NCBI GenBank assembly: GCA_024236215.1
Contig: JACKKX010000002.1
Location: forward strand, 186,001 to 250,000
Length of the DNA stretch: 64,000 nt
From: Novosphingobium sp.
GTDB taxonomy: Bacteria > Pseudomonadota > Alphaproteobacteria > Sphingomonadales > Sphingomonadaceae
Reading direction: 5' to 3'
Under the pieces are notes generated by a model that saw only the letters and a list, made by a program, of their open reading frames with translations, did not search any database and was not told the DNA's origin. Position 1 is the stretch's first letter. Every line of letters starts with the position of its first letter. Below are positions 9,461 through 18,395 of this stretch, in pieces. A program made the position numbers and the translations under genes.

Positions 9461-11231
9461 GCCGGATCACCCCGTCGGGCGTCATGCGCACCGCGTTCGA
9501 TCCGGCAAGGCCCGGGAAAGTCGGCCACAGCCCCTGCGCCAGCGCCATCCGGCTTTCCGATGGACCGCCCGCCTGGCGCTCATACATCCAGTAGTTGCGC
9601 ATCACGATGTTCACATAGCCGCGCGTTTCCCAATAGGGCACGCTTTCGATCCACAGCAGCGGATCGCCCTGGTCGCGGATTTCGCTGTTCCAGCGGGTGA
9701 CCGGGGAAAGCCCTGCGTTATAGGCAGCCATCACCTTGGGCAGCAGTCCCTGGGTGCCGGCCGAATCGCGCAGCATCTGCAAGTGTTGCTGGCCGAACGA
9801 CAGGTTGATTTCGGGCCGCGAAAGGTCCGCCGCATTGCCCGATACGCCCAGATCGGCGGCATGGTCGCGCGCGGCGCTGGGCATGATTTGCATCAGTCCG
9901 CGCGCGCCGGCGGGGCTGACGGCCTTCACCCGGAACACCGATTCCTGAAGCGTGTGGGCATAGACCAGCGCCGGATCGACCCTCCAGCCGCTCGCCGGGG
10001 TCCATTTTGGGGTGGGAAAGCGCGCGGCCGGCTCGGCGCTGCCGCCCGAAGGCGCGTTATAGGCCATCCACAGCTGGGTTGAGGGCAGGCCCAGATCGCG
10101 CGCCAGGCGCGAAAGCGGCTGATACTGCCCCGGTGCGCCGATCCGGGCCTGGTGGCGCAGCACTTCGTCGGCAAGGCCGTCCTGGCCGATCTCGGCCAGC
10201 TCCACCGCGACGCGCACATTGGGCACCTCGCGCAGATCCTGCCAGTCGGCCTGGGTGAAATCGGGCTGTTCGTGGGTCTTGGGCAGCTCGATGCCCAGCT
10301 GTTCGGCGGCGAGCATCCCGTAGAGCGTCTCGTCCATCCGCGCGGCAAGGCGCAGCGGGGCAGAGGCCTTTTCCGGCTGGCGGCAGCGCACCAGCGCGCG
10401 GCTCTGCCAATAGTATCCCGCAGCAGTCAGTTCGGAATTTTCCGAGACGGCGGAGGTGCGGGCAAAAGCATCGGCGGCCCCAGCGCAGTCGCCCAGCCGC
10501 CAGGCGGCCAGCCCGGCGGTCCACCAGCCTTCGGCCACCCACGGACCTTCGCCGCCGGCCGCGGTCTGGGCCAGGGCATAGGCACCCGCATCGTCGTTCT
10601 CGATATAGAAGCTCCACGCCACCTTGGCGCGCCATTCGGCCCGCGCGGCGGCGGACAGCTGGGTGTCGATCCCGTCAAGCAGAGCGCGCGCTCCGGCGGG
10701 ATCGTCAGCCTTGATCTTGCCGTTGATTGCGGCGGCCACGGCGCCGGGCATGGTGCCGTCGCCGGTTTCGCGCGGGCGGATGCGTTTGGCCCGGCTGGGC
10801 ATCGAATAGAGCGAATTGGTGCCCGGCAGCGCCGGAAGCACGGTGGCGCCGCGCTTGGTGGCCAGAGCCTCGATCTGCTCGGACTGCGGCAGAAGCGTGC
10901 CGCCGCCAAGCCAGGATTGCAGCGCGGGAAGCTCGATCCTGGGCGAGGTCGGGGCAAGATAGTATTCGGCCAGGGCAACCTGGTGCAGCGGCCCATCTGG
11001 CCGGGCCGAGAACATCGCCTGGACCTTTGCCCAATCCGCCTTGTCGATCGCGGCGAACAGATCCTTGTACCAGGCCTTGTCATCGTTGGAGAGCAGGCTG
11101 GGCACTGCGCTGCGATCGGCGCGCGAGGCGAAATAGCTCGCCGCCGCCGAGTTGGCCTGTGCGGTCAATGGGGCCAGCGCTGCGCCAGCCGCCAGCGTCC
11201 ATGCCGCAATCCTTGCGAACCTGCCGCTCAT
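9450..11231 (-). CDS. Soluble-type lytic transglycosylase (exported)
   Basis: 593 residues. The ATG at 11231 begins a clear signal peptide (MSGRFARIAAWTLAAGAALA, predicted cleavage after AQA). A long helical, superhelix-like middle section is followed by an SLT domain from about residue 410: the catalytic glutamate is in HTLQESVF (about 430), then SPAGARGLMQIMPSAA and VMAAYNAGLSPVTRW. It cleaves peptidoglycan to 1,6-anhydro-muropeptides in the periplasm. moaB overlaps its 3' end. A second enzyme of the same type is at 35434-37413. Confidence 0.92.
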   Translation of the reverse strand: MSGRFARIAAWTLAAGAALAPLTAQANSAAASYFASRADRSAVPSLLSNDDKAWYKDLFAAIDKADWAKVQAMFSARPDGPLHQVALAEYYLAPTSPRIELPALQSWLGGGTLLPQSEQIEALATKRGATVLPALPGTNSLYSMPSRAKRIRPRETGDGTMPGAVAAAINGKIKADDPAGARALLDGIDTQLSAAARAEWRAKVAWSFYIENDDAGAYALAQTAAGGEGPWVAEGWWTAGLAAWRLGDCAGAADAFARTSAVSENSELTAAGYYWQSRALVRCRQPEKASAPLRLAARMDETLYGMLAAEQLGIELPKTHEQPDFTQADWQDLREVPNVRVAVELAEIGQDGLADEVLRHQARIGAPGQYQPLSRLARDLGLPSTQLWMAYNAPSGGSAEPAARFPTPKWTPASGWRVDPALVYAHTLQESVFRVKAVSPAGARGLMQIMPSAARDHAADLGVSGNAADLSRPEINLSFGQQHLQMLRDSAGTQGLLPKVMAAYNAGLSPVTRWNSEIRDQGDPLLWIESVPYWETRGYVNIVMRNYWMYERQAGGPSESRMALAQGLWPTFPGLAGSNAVRMTPDGVIRRGR

Positions 11232-11271
11232 CACTTGCAAAGTCCCGTCCACTCGCTCCGCACGTCCGGTG

Positions 11272-12084
11272 TCAGGCAGCCTGCCAATCGAGCAATGCGT
11301 GCCAGAACCGGGCCTTGCCCCGCGGCCACGCCATAAGCGAAGCCAGCCCCGGCGCGACCAATCCCGGAATCCTTGCCTCTCCTTGGTAAAATTGCCGTAA
11401 AGGTTCAGCGCTTTTCGCCGGATCGTGGTCAAGAAGCGACGAGACGAGGGGATCGAACACCAGCAGCCGCTGCGGAGCCACCAGCGCGACGTGATGGGCA
11501 AGGATTTCACCCAGTCCGGAAGCGCCCAGCGCGGTCCAGTCGGGCATCGGCATGTGGCGGGGCAGGGCGCTGGCAAGATAGACCTCGTCCTCGCCGTAAC
11601 CGGCGGCCTTCGTGATCGCGGTGAGCAGGCTGCCCTGGGGGCCGGAAAGGAGTCTGTCGCCGTCCTGCGCCTCGGGATGGTCGACCAGCACCATCAGCGC
11701 GGCGCGCGCCTTGCCGCGCGGGGCAACACGTCCGGCGGTCTGCCCGCCATCGAGCCGGGGCTCGCTCAGCCACCAGCCCACGAACCCCGCAAGGTCGGCG
11801 GGAAGATCGCCCGGGGTGGCAGCCATCCGCTCGGGCGGTGGTGATGCGGGGGGCGGAGGCGGGGCAACGGTGCTGACAGGTGGTGCGGGCTTGTCCTCCT
11901 CGCGCGCGGCCAGCCAGCTCGACGATTCGCTGGCGAAGTCCTGATCGACCCCGGCCTCGCGCCACCAGGCCAGAGCGGCGGCCAGATCGCCGGCATCAAT
12001 GCCGCTACGGCGCGGCGCATGGGGGGGATTTTGGCCGGAAGGAGTCACAACTGCGGTCTTGACCTCTGGGGGCGCAGCAATCAA
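11272..12084 (-). CDS. Uracil-DNA glycosylase superfamily-like protein
   Basis: Up to 270 residues from a TTG at 12084; a GTG at 12045 is an alternative start, and neither has a strong ribosome site. The N-terminal AGDLAAALAWWREAGVDQDF resembles the lead-in of family 4/5 uracil-DNA glycosylases of alphaproteobacteria. A Pro-rich linker (residues about 66-90) precedes an alpha/beta domain with LLSGPQGSLLTAITKAAGY and EDEVYLASALP in the places where family 4 enzymes have the G-x-x-G-x-L-L and V-Y-[IV]-x-N segments. The four Fe-S cysteines of family 4 are absent and the catalytic motif is not recognisable, so activity is doubtful. It is transcribed divergently from the ETF-QO gene. Confidence 0.55.
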   Translation of the reverse strand: MIAAPPEVKTAVVTPSGQNPPHAPRRSGIDAGDLAAALAWWREAGVDQDFASESSSWLAAREEDKPAPPVSTVAPPPPPASPPPERMAATPGDLPADLAGFVGWWLSEPRLDGGQTAGRVAPRGKARAALMVLVDHPEAQDGDRLLSGPQGSLLTAITKAAGYGEDEVYLASALPRHMPMPDWTALGASGLGEILAHHVALVAPQRLLVFDPLVSSLLDHDPAKSAEPLRQFYQGEARIPGLVAPGLASLMAWPRGKARFWHALLDWQAA

Positions 12085-12130
12085 GGCTCAAGCCGACAAA
12101 CAAGCGGACTCAGGCGGGACAGGTGTGGAC

Positions 12131-13780
12131 ATGAGCGAACGCGAATCGATGCCGTATGATGTGGTAATCGTTGGTGGCGGCCCGGCGGGCCTTGCCGCGG
12201 CGATCCGTCTCAAGCAGGCCAATGCTGATCTGACGGTCTGTATCCTTGAAAAGGGTTCGGAAATCGGCGCCCATATCCTTTCGGGCGCAACGGTCGATCC
12301 CAAGGCGCTCGACGAGCTGTTGCCGGAATGGCGTGACCAAGGCTGCCCGATGGCCGAAGTGCCGGTGACCGACAACTGGCACTGGGTGCTGAGCCACAAG
12401 TCGCACATGGCGCTGCCGCACTGGCCGATGCCGCCGTTCATGTCGAACCACGGCAACTACACCGGCAGCCTGGGCAACCTGTGCCGCTGGCTGGCGGGGC
12501 AGGCCGAGGAACTGGGGGTCGAAATCTTCCCCGGCTTCCCGGCGAGCGAAGTGCTCTACAACGACGATGGTTCGGTCAAGGGCGTGGCGACTCAGGACAT
12601 GGGCGTGGCGCGCGACGGCAGCCACAAGGGCGACTATCAGCCCGGCATGGAACTCCACGCCAAGTACACCCTGTTCGCCGAAGGCGCGCGCGGCCACCTG
12701 ACCAAGCAGCTCAAGGCGAAATACGATCTTGAGGCCGATTGCCAGCCGCAGGTCTATGGCATCGGGATCAAGGAACTGTGGGACATTCCCGAGGACCAGC
12801 ACTTTCCCGGCCGGGTGATCCACACCCAGGGCTGGCCGCTCAACGAAACCGATACCTGGGGCGGCGGGTTCCTCTACCACCAGGCGAACAACCAGGTTGC
12901 GCTCGGCTTCGTGGTGGCGCTCGATTACAAGAATCCCTGGGTCTATCCCTTCGAGGAATTCCAGCGCTGGAAGACCCATCCGGAGATCCGCAAGATCCTC
13001 GAAGGCGGGCGCCGGGTTTCCTATGGCGCGCGCGCTATCAACGAGGGCGGCTGGCAATCGGTGCCCAGGCTCGATTTCCCCGGCGGCGCGCTGATCGGCT
13101 GCTCGGCGGGGTTCGTCAACGTGCCGCGGATCAAGGGCAGCCACACCGCGATGAAAAGCGGAATGCTCGCCGCCGATGCGATCGCTGCCGCGATTGCCGC
13201 GGGCCGGGCCAACGATACCATGCCTGAATACGATCAGGCGGTGCGCGACAGCTGGATCGCCAAGGAGCTCAAGCTCGTCCAGAACGCCGAGCCGATGGTG
13301 GCGAAGTGGGGTGAAGGGCTGGGCACCTTGCTCGCCGGTGCGGATATGTGGCTGCGCACCCTGCTCGGATTCGGGCTGTGGAAGGGAATGAAGCACCACC
13401 GCGATTGCGAGGCGATCCAGCGCGCCGACCTTTATCAGCCGGTCCATTATCCCAAACCCGACGGGGTTATCAGCTTTGACCGGCTTTCCAGCGTGTTCCT
13501 CTCCAACACCAATCACGAGGAAGACCAGCCCTGCCACCTGCAACTGGCCGATCCCGCGATCCCGGTGGAGGTCAACCTCAAGCTCTACGCAGGGCCGGAA
13601 GCACGCTACTGTCCTGCCGGGGTTTATGAGTTCGTCGGCCAGGAAGAAGGCGAACCGCGCCTCCAGATCAACGCCCAGAACTGTGTCCATTGCAAGACCT
13701 GTGACATCAAGGACATGACCCAGAACATCACCTGGGTCACGCCAGAGGGCGGCGGTGGGCCTAACTACCCGAATATGTGA
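12131..13780 (+). CDS. Electron transfer flavoprotein-ubiquinone oxidoreductase
   Basis: 549 residues from the ATG at 12131 (MSERESMPYD). It passes electrons from ETF, reduced by acyl-CoA dehydrogenases, to ubiquinone. The FAD-binding DVVIVGGGPAGLAAAIRL is at the N-terminus, the membrane/quinone region is in the middle, and the C-terminal 4Fe-4S ligands are Cys in RYCPAGVYEF plus the three in NCVHCKTCDIKD, which is diagnostic for ETF-QO. This fits with the acyl-CoA synthetase and enoyl-CoA hydratase elsewhere in the window in a beta-oxidation capacity. No etfAB genes are present here. Confidence 0.95.
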   Translation: MSERESMPYDVVIVGGGPAGLAAAIRLKQANADLTVCILEKGSEIGAHILSGATVDPKALDELLPEWRDQGCPMAEVPVTDNWHWVLSHKSHMALPHWPMPPFMSNHGNYTGSLGNLCRWLAGQAEELGVEIFPGFPASEVLYNDDGSVKGVATQDMGVARDGSHKGDYQPGMELHAKYTLFAEGARGHLTKQLKAKYDLEADCQPQVYGIGIKELWDIPEDQHFPGRVIHTQGWPLNETDTWGGGFLYHQANNQVALGFVVALDYKNPWVYPFEEFQRWKTHPEIRKILEGGRRVSYGARAINEGGWQSVPRLDFPGGALIGCSAGFVNVPRIKGSHTAMKSGMLAADAIAAAIAAGRANDTMPEYDQAVRDSWIAKELKLVQNAEPMVAKWGEGLGTLLAGADMWLRTLLGFGLWKGMKHHRDCEAIQRADLYQPVHYPKPDGVISFDRLSSVFLSNTNHEEDQPCHLQLADPAIPVEVNLKLYAGPEARYCPAGVYEFVGQEEGEPRLQINAQNCVHCKTCDIKDMTQNITWVTPEGGGGPNYPNM

Positions 13781-13814
13781 TCGGAGAAGGCAAGACAGGA
13801 TTCGGAGAAGGGCT

Positions 13815-14588
13815 GTGCGCGAAAATGCTTGGACCAAGGCAAGAGCAGCCGTTCCTGAAGATCTAGGACTGACGCGACGCGGTGCCCTGACTGGCGGTTT
13901 AGCGGCTTTCACGATGTTCGCGCTGCTTTCGGAGACATCTTGCGCACGCCCAATGCGCAGGATGGCTGCGCGAGACTGGATCGACCGCCAGGGCGAACTC
14001 GCCCCAATGAAATGGATGGTAGAGGTGGAACGCCTTGCTGCGGAGGTGGACGTCGCGGAGCTGATGGCCGAAGCTGGAAAGGCGAGGATAACGTCCAACG
14101 CGCCGCTGCCTACCAATGATCCGCACAAGCGTTCCATTCGTTTTCTTGATTCCAGCGGGGAACCCAGGAAACTGGGCTTTGCGGCCGCCTTGTTCGATTT
14201 TTCACCGACCAACGTCATTACTCCGCATGGCCACACGAACATGGTCTCTTCGCACCTTGTGGTGGGCGGAAAATTCCGCGTCAGAAACTTTGATCGGCTG
14301 CGGGACGAGGACGGGGCGATGATCGTGCGTCCAACCCGTGACTATCTGGCGGAAACTGGCGCAATTTCGACCATGTCGTCAGCACGGGACAACGTGCATT
14401 GGTTCGTGCCCCAAGGCGGCGGCGCGACGACGTTCGACGTGATCATCAGCGAAATCGACAAGGCGCAGGGCGATACCCGGATCACGGCGATCGATCCCTT
14501 GGGAGGGCAAACGCTCGAAGATGGTTCGATCCGCGCACCGATCATGGAATTCGAAAAGGCTTCGGACAAATACGTTGCGACCATTTGA
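13815..14588 (+). CDS. Tat-exported cupin-like protein of unknown function
   Basis: 257 residues from a GTG with GGAGAAGG shortly upstream; the start puts a twin-arginine signal at residues about 20-45 (LTRRGALTGGLAAF). After the signal come a soluble helical part and then a beta-rich section with TPHGHTNMVSSHLVVGGKF, whose His-x-His and downstream glycines look like a cupin metal site. The C-terminal part (DNVHWFVPQGGGATTFDVII) would complete the barrel. I do not recognise a named family. It follows ETF-QO by 34 bases and precedes ispE by 6 bases, so it may be in one transcript with both. Confidence 0.6.
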   Translation: MRENAWTKARAAVPEDLGLTRRGALTGGLAAFTMFALLSETSCARPMRRMAARDWIDRQGELAPMKWMVEVERLAAEVDVAELMAEAGKARITSNAPLPTNDPHKRSIRFLDSSGEPRKLGFAAALFDFSPTNVITPHGHTNMVSSHLVVGGKFRVRNFDRLRDEDGAMIVRPTRDYLAETGAISTMSSARDNVHWFVPQGGGATTFDVIISEIDKAQGDTRITAIDPLGGQTLEDGSIRAPIMEFEKASDKYVATI

Positions 14589-14594
14589 ACTGAA

Positions 14595-15410
14595 ATGAGT
14601 GCCAGATCCGAAACCGCCTACGCCAAGATCAACCTTGCGCTGCATGTCCGCAGGCGGCGCGAGGATGGCTATCATGAGCTTGAGACGCTGTTCGCCTTTG
14701 TCGATGCCGGTGACGTGCTGAGCGCATCCCCGGCCGAGCGGGACGAGCTGCGCACCTTGGGCGAATTTGCCGCCGCGCTGGACGATCCCTTCGCCAATAT
14801 CGTGATGCAGGCACTCTCCGCGCTGCCCCGCCCCCGGGGCTGGGCGGTGACGCTGGAAAAGAACCTGCCGGTCGCTGCGGGGCTTGGCGGGGGATCGGCC
14901 GACGTGGGGGCACTGTTCCGGCTGGTAGAACGTGAACACGGCCTGCCCGATGACTGGATGGCGCGTGCTGCGCGGCTGGGCGCCGATGTCCCGGCCTGCG
15001 TGCGGTCGGTGCCTTGCATCGGGCGCGGCACCGGGACCGAACTGGAGCTTGTTGCGAACGATCTTGCGGGCACAACCGTCCTGCTGGTCAATCCGCGCCT
15101 GCCGCTGGCAACCGGCCCGGTGTTCAGGGGCTGGGACGGGGTTGACCGCGGGCCACTGCCGCAAGGCGATCTGCGCGCCATCGCGCTGGAAGGGCGCAAC
15201 GATCTCGAAGCCCCGGCCATTGCGCTGTGCCCGGCAATTGCCGAGGCGTTGGCGGCGCTGCGCCGCACCGCGCCGTGGCTGGCGCGCATGTCCGGCTCGG
15301 GGGCGACCTGCTTTGGGCTTTACGAATCCGATTCAGCCGCGCAGGAGGCCGCAGCAAGCATTGCCAAGGCCAATCCCGGCTGGTGGCAGATGATCGGCAC
15401 GTTACGGTGA
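14595..15410 (+). CDS. ispE: 4-diphosphocytidyl-2-C-methyl-D-erythritol kinase
   Basis: 271 residues. This GHMP kinase phosphorylates CDP-methylerythritol in the MEP route to isoprenoids. Visible motifs are the N-terminal YAKINLALHVRRRREDGYHE, the ATP-binding glycine loop PVAAGLGGGSAD (about 93-104), and the C-terminal ARMSGSGATCFGLY. The length is slightly under the 280-300 typical of the family. The last bases overlap the GTG of the next gene (GTGA). Confidence 0.95.
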   Translation: MSARSETAYAKINLALHVRRRREDGYHELETLFAFVDAGDVLSASPAERDELRTLGEFAAALDDPFANIVMQALSALPRPRGWAVTLEKNLPVAAGLGGGSADVGALFRLVEREHGLPDDWMARAARLGADVPACVRSVPCIGRGTGTELELVANDLAGTTVLLVNPRLPLATGPVFRGWDGVDRGPLPQGDLRAIALEGRNDLEAPAIALCPAIAEALAALRRTAPWLARMSGSGATCFGLYESDSAAQEAAASIAKANPGWWQMIGTLR

Positions 15411-16144
15411 AGTCCCACGAAGCCTATCGCATTGTCGGTACGCCGCGCTTTGGCGGCATCCTGGTCATTTCCGACCATGCCAGCAACCGTGTGCCCGCCG
15501 ATATCGATCTGGGTCTGGCCCATCGCGAATTGCTCGATCAGCACATCGCGGTCGATATCGGGGTCGCAGGGGTTGGCCGGATCATGGCCCAAAGCGCCGG
15601 CATCGCCGCGTTTCAAGGTGGGGTCAGCCGGCTGGTGTGCGATTTCAATCGCGAGGTTCATGCGCCCGCCGTGATCCCGATTGCCAGCGATGGCCACGCG
15701 ATCCCCGGCAACATGCTCGATCATGCGGCGCACCTGGCAAGGATCGAGCGGTTCTATCATCCCTATCACGCCGCGCTTGCCGCGCTGATCGAGGCGGCAC
15801 CGCCCGCGCTGATGCTCTCGCTCCATTCGTTTACACCGTGCCTTGAATCGCACCCCGGCGAGCCGCGCCCATGGCATTGCGGGGTGCTCTACAACGAGGA
15901 CGATCGCGCCGCGCGGATCGCGCTGCCATTGCTGGCCGCCGAAGGCTTGGTGGTGGGCGATCAGCAGCCCTATTCGGGCAAGCTGCTCAATGAGACCATG
16001 AACCGCCACGCCGAGGCCGACGGGCGGCCCTATTTCGGGCTGGAAATTCGCCAGGACCTGATCCGCACCCGCAAGGGCCAGGCCGAATGGGCGGCGCGGC
16101 TGGCGCGGATTTGCAACGAAGTGGCGTTGAGGATCGGGGAATAG
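15407..16144 (+). CDS. N-formylglutamate amidohydrolase family protein (first copy)
   Basis: 245 residues from a GTG that overlaps the ispE stop (GTGA), which decides the start. The FGase pattern is clear: VISDHASNRVP at the N-terminus, then CDFNREVHAP, LSLHSFTP and, near the end, FGLEIRQDLI. Known members hydrolyse N-formyl-L-glutamate from histidine degradation, but no hut genes are present, so the true substrate may differ. A second, divergent family member is at 55619-56575. Confidence 0.86.
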   Translation: MKSHEAYRIVGTPRFGGILVISDHASNRVPADIDLGLAHRELLDQHIAVDIGVAGVGRIMAQSAGIAAFQGGVSRLVCDFNREVHAPAVIPIASDGHAIPGNMLDHAAHLARIERFYHPYHAALAALIEAAPPALMLSLHSFTPCLESHPGEPRPWHCGVLYNEDDRAARIALPLLAAEGLVVGDQQPYSGKLLNETMNRHAEADGRPYFGLEIRQDLIRTRKGQAEWAARLARICNEVALRIGE

Positions 16145-16191
16145 GGGTGTAGGGCCGCGTCGAAACTGCCGCTTCACGAAAGATTCTTGCG

Positions 16192-18036
16192 ATGCCCGCC
16201 TATCGTTCCCGCACTTCCACCCATGGCCGCAACATGGCCGGCGCGCGCGGGTTGTGGCGGGCCACGGGCATGAAGGAAGGCGATTTCGGCAAGCCGATCA
16301 TCGCTGTGGTCAATTCGTTCACCCAGTTCGTGCCGGGCCACGTCCACCTCAAGGATCTGGGCCAGCTCGTCGCGCGCGAGATCGAGGCCGCCGGGGGCGT
16401 GGCCAAGGAATTCAACACCATCGCCATCGATGATGGGATCGCGATGGGCCACGATGGCATGCTCTATTCGCTGCCCAGCCGCGATCTGATCGCGGACTCG
16501 GTCGAATATATGGTCAATGCCCACTGCGCCGATGCGATGGTCTGCATCTCCAACTGCGACAAGATCACGCCGGGGATGCTGATGGCGGCTATGCGGCTCA
16601 ACATTCCCGCGGTGTTCGTCTCGGGCGGGCCGATGGAAGCGGGCAAGGTGGTGCTGGATGGCAAGGAAGTCGCTCTCGATCTGATCGACGCGATGATTGC
16701 CGCGGGCGACGATGCGATCAGCGATGCCGACGTCGAAAAGATCGAACAGGCCGCCTGCCCCACCTGCGGGTCGTGCAGCGGCATGTTCACCGCCAATTCG
16801 ATGAACTGCCTGACCGAGGCGCTGGGCCTGTCGCTGCCGGGCAACGGCTCGCAGCTTGCCACTCATGCCGACCGCAAGGAGCTGTTCCTCCGGGCCGGAC
16901 GCCTGGCGGTGGAGCTGTGCAGACGTTACTACGAACAGGAAGACGATAGCGTCCTGCCGCGCGCGATTGCCAGCTTCGCCGCGTTCGAGAATGCGATGAG
17001 CCTCGATATCGCGATGGGCGGATCGACCAACACCGTGCTCCATTTGCTCGCCGCCGCGCAGGAAGCCGGGGTCGATTTCACCATGAAGGACATCGACCGC
17101 CTCAGCCGAAAGGTGCCGTGCCTCAGCAAGGTCGCCCCGGCCAAGAACGATGTGCACATGGAGGATGTCCACCGCGCCGGCGGGATCATGGCGATCCTGG
17201 GCGAACTCGATCGTGCCGGGCTGCTCCACACGCATCTGCCCACGGTCCATTCGCGCACGCTCGGCGATGCGCTCAACGCGTGGGACATCAAGCGCACCAA
17301 CGATCCGGCGGTGCAGACCTTTTTCAAGGCGGCTCCGGGCGGGGTGCCGACCCAGACCGCCTTTAGCCAAAACCGGCGCTGGGACGAGCTTGATCTCGAC
17401 CGTGAAAAGGGGGTGATCCGCAGTGCGGACCATGCCTTCAGCAAGGATGGCGGACTGGCCGTGCTCTATGGCAACATCGCGCTCGAAGGCTGCATCGTGA
17501 AAACCGCCGGGGTCGATGAAAGCATCCTGAAGTTCACCGGCCCGGCCAAGGTCTATGAAAGCCAGGACGCGGCGGTTACCGCAATCCTCACGGGTCAGGT
17601 GGTGGCGGGCGACGTGGTGGTGATCCGCTATGAAGGACCCAAGGGTGGCCCCGGCATGCAGGAAATGCTCTATCCCACCAGCTATCTGAAATCGAAAGGG
17701 CTAGGCAAGGCTTGCGCGCTGCTGACCGATGGGCGCTTTTCGGGCGGGACATCGGGTCTGTCGATCGGCCATGCCTCGCCCGAAGCGGCAGAGGGCGGGG
17801 CGATCGGACTGGTTGAAAGCGGCGATACCATCGCCATCGACATTCCCGGGCGGACCATCAATCTGGCCGTATCCGACGAGGAACTGGCCCGGCGCCGCGC
17901 CGCGCGCGACGCCAAGGGCTGGCACCCCGAACAGCCGCGCCAGCGCGCGGTCAGCCAGGCGCTCAAGGCCTATGCCGCGATGACCACCAGCGCCGCGCGC
18001 GGCGCGGTGCGCGACATTTCGCAGCTCAGGCGGTGA
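16192..18036 (+). CDS. ilvD: Dihydroxy-acid dehydratase
   Basis: 614 residues. It dehydrates 2,3-dihydroxy-isovalerate and -methylvalerate in valine and isoleucine synthesis. The Fe-S cysteines appear in [11 protein letters not shown] (about 120-130) and [18 protein letters not shown] (about 188-205), and the C-terminal [20 protein letters not shown] (about 515) is the active-site region. The length matches the long (E. coli-like) subtype. It heads a chain of overlapping genes running to 21014. Confidence 0.97.
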   Translation: MPAYRSRTSTHGRNMAGARGLWRATGMKEGDFGKPIIAVVNSFTQFVPGHVHLKDLGQLVAREIEAAGGVAKEFNTIAIDDGIAMGHDGMLYSLPSRDLIADSVEYMVNAHCADAMVCISNCDKITPGMLMAAMRLNIPAVFVSGGPMEAGKVVLDGKEVALDLIDAMIAAGDDAISDADVEKIEQAACPTCGSCSGMFTANSMNCLTEALGLSLPGNGSQLATHADRKELFLRAGRLAVELCRRYYEQEDDSVLPRAIASFAAFENAMSLDIAMGGSTNTVLHLLAAAQEAGVDFTMKDIDRLSRKVPCLSKVAPAKNDVHMEDVHRAGGIMAILGELDRAGLLHTHLPTVHSRTLGDALNAWDIKRTNDPAVQTFFKAAPGGVPTQTAFSQNRRWDELDLDREKGVIRSADHAFSKDGGLAVLYGNIALEGCIVKTAGVDESILKFTGPAKVYESQDAAVTAILTGQVVAGDVVVIRYEGPKGGPGMQEMLYPTSYLKSKGLGKACALLTDGRFSGGTSGLSIGHASPEAAEGGAIGLVESGDTIAIDIPGRTINLAVSDEELARRRAARDAKGWHPEQPRQRAVSQALKAYAAMTTSAARGAVRDISQLRR

Positions 18037-18395
18037 TGCGCGCGGCTGTCCTTGCGTCGGTGTTGGCGCTGCTGGCCGCCTGTTCGGGTGGCGGGCAGGC
18101 CGAGCAGTCGGCCAATGACGCGGAGAAGCCCGAAAAAATCTGGTGCGCGCTGGGCGGCGTAAGCGAATTCAAGCAGGATTGTACGGTCGAACGCGGCAAG
18201 GAAGGCGAAGCTGCAACCTTCGTGATCCGGCACCCCGATGGCGGCTTCCACCGGCTGGAAGCCAGCAAGGACGGACAGCAATTGCTGGCCGCCGACGGGG
18301 CCGATGGCACGCAGTCGGCGCGCAAGCAGGACCGCTACGAGGTGATCCTGGGCGACAACCGTTATGTCATTCCGCTCCATGCGCCTGCCCCCTGA
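18036..18395 (+). CDS. Small lipoprotein of unknown function
   Basis: 119 residues. The ATG at 18036 shares its first base with the ilvD TGA stop; a GTG one codon earlier is an alternative. The signal [20 protein letters not shown] has a lipobox (LAAC), so the protein should be a lipoprotein. The mature part has two cysteines (KIWCALGG and KQDCTVER) and ends in YEVILGDNRYVIPLHAP. No family is recognised. The 3' end overlaps the NnrD/NnrE gene. Confidence 0.7.
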   Translation: MRAAVLASVLALLAACSGGGQAEQSANDAEKPEKIWCALGGVSEFKQDCTVERGKEGEAATFVIRHPDGGFHRLEASKDGQQLLAADGADGTQSARKQDRYEVILGDNRYVIPLHAPAP

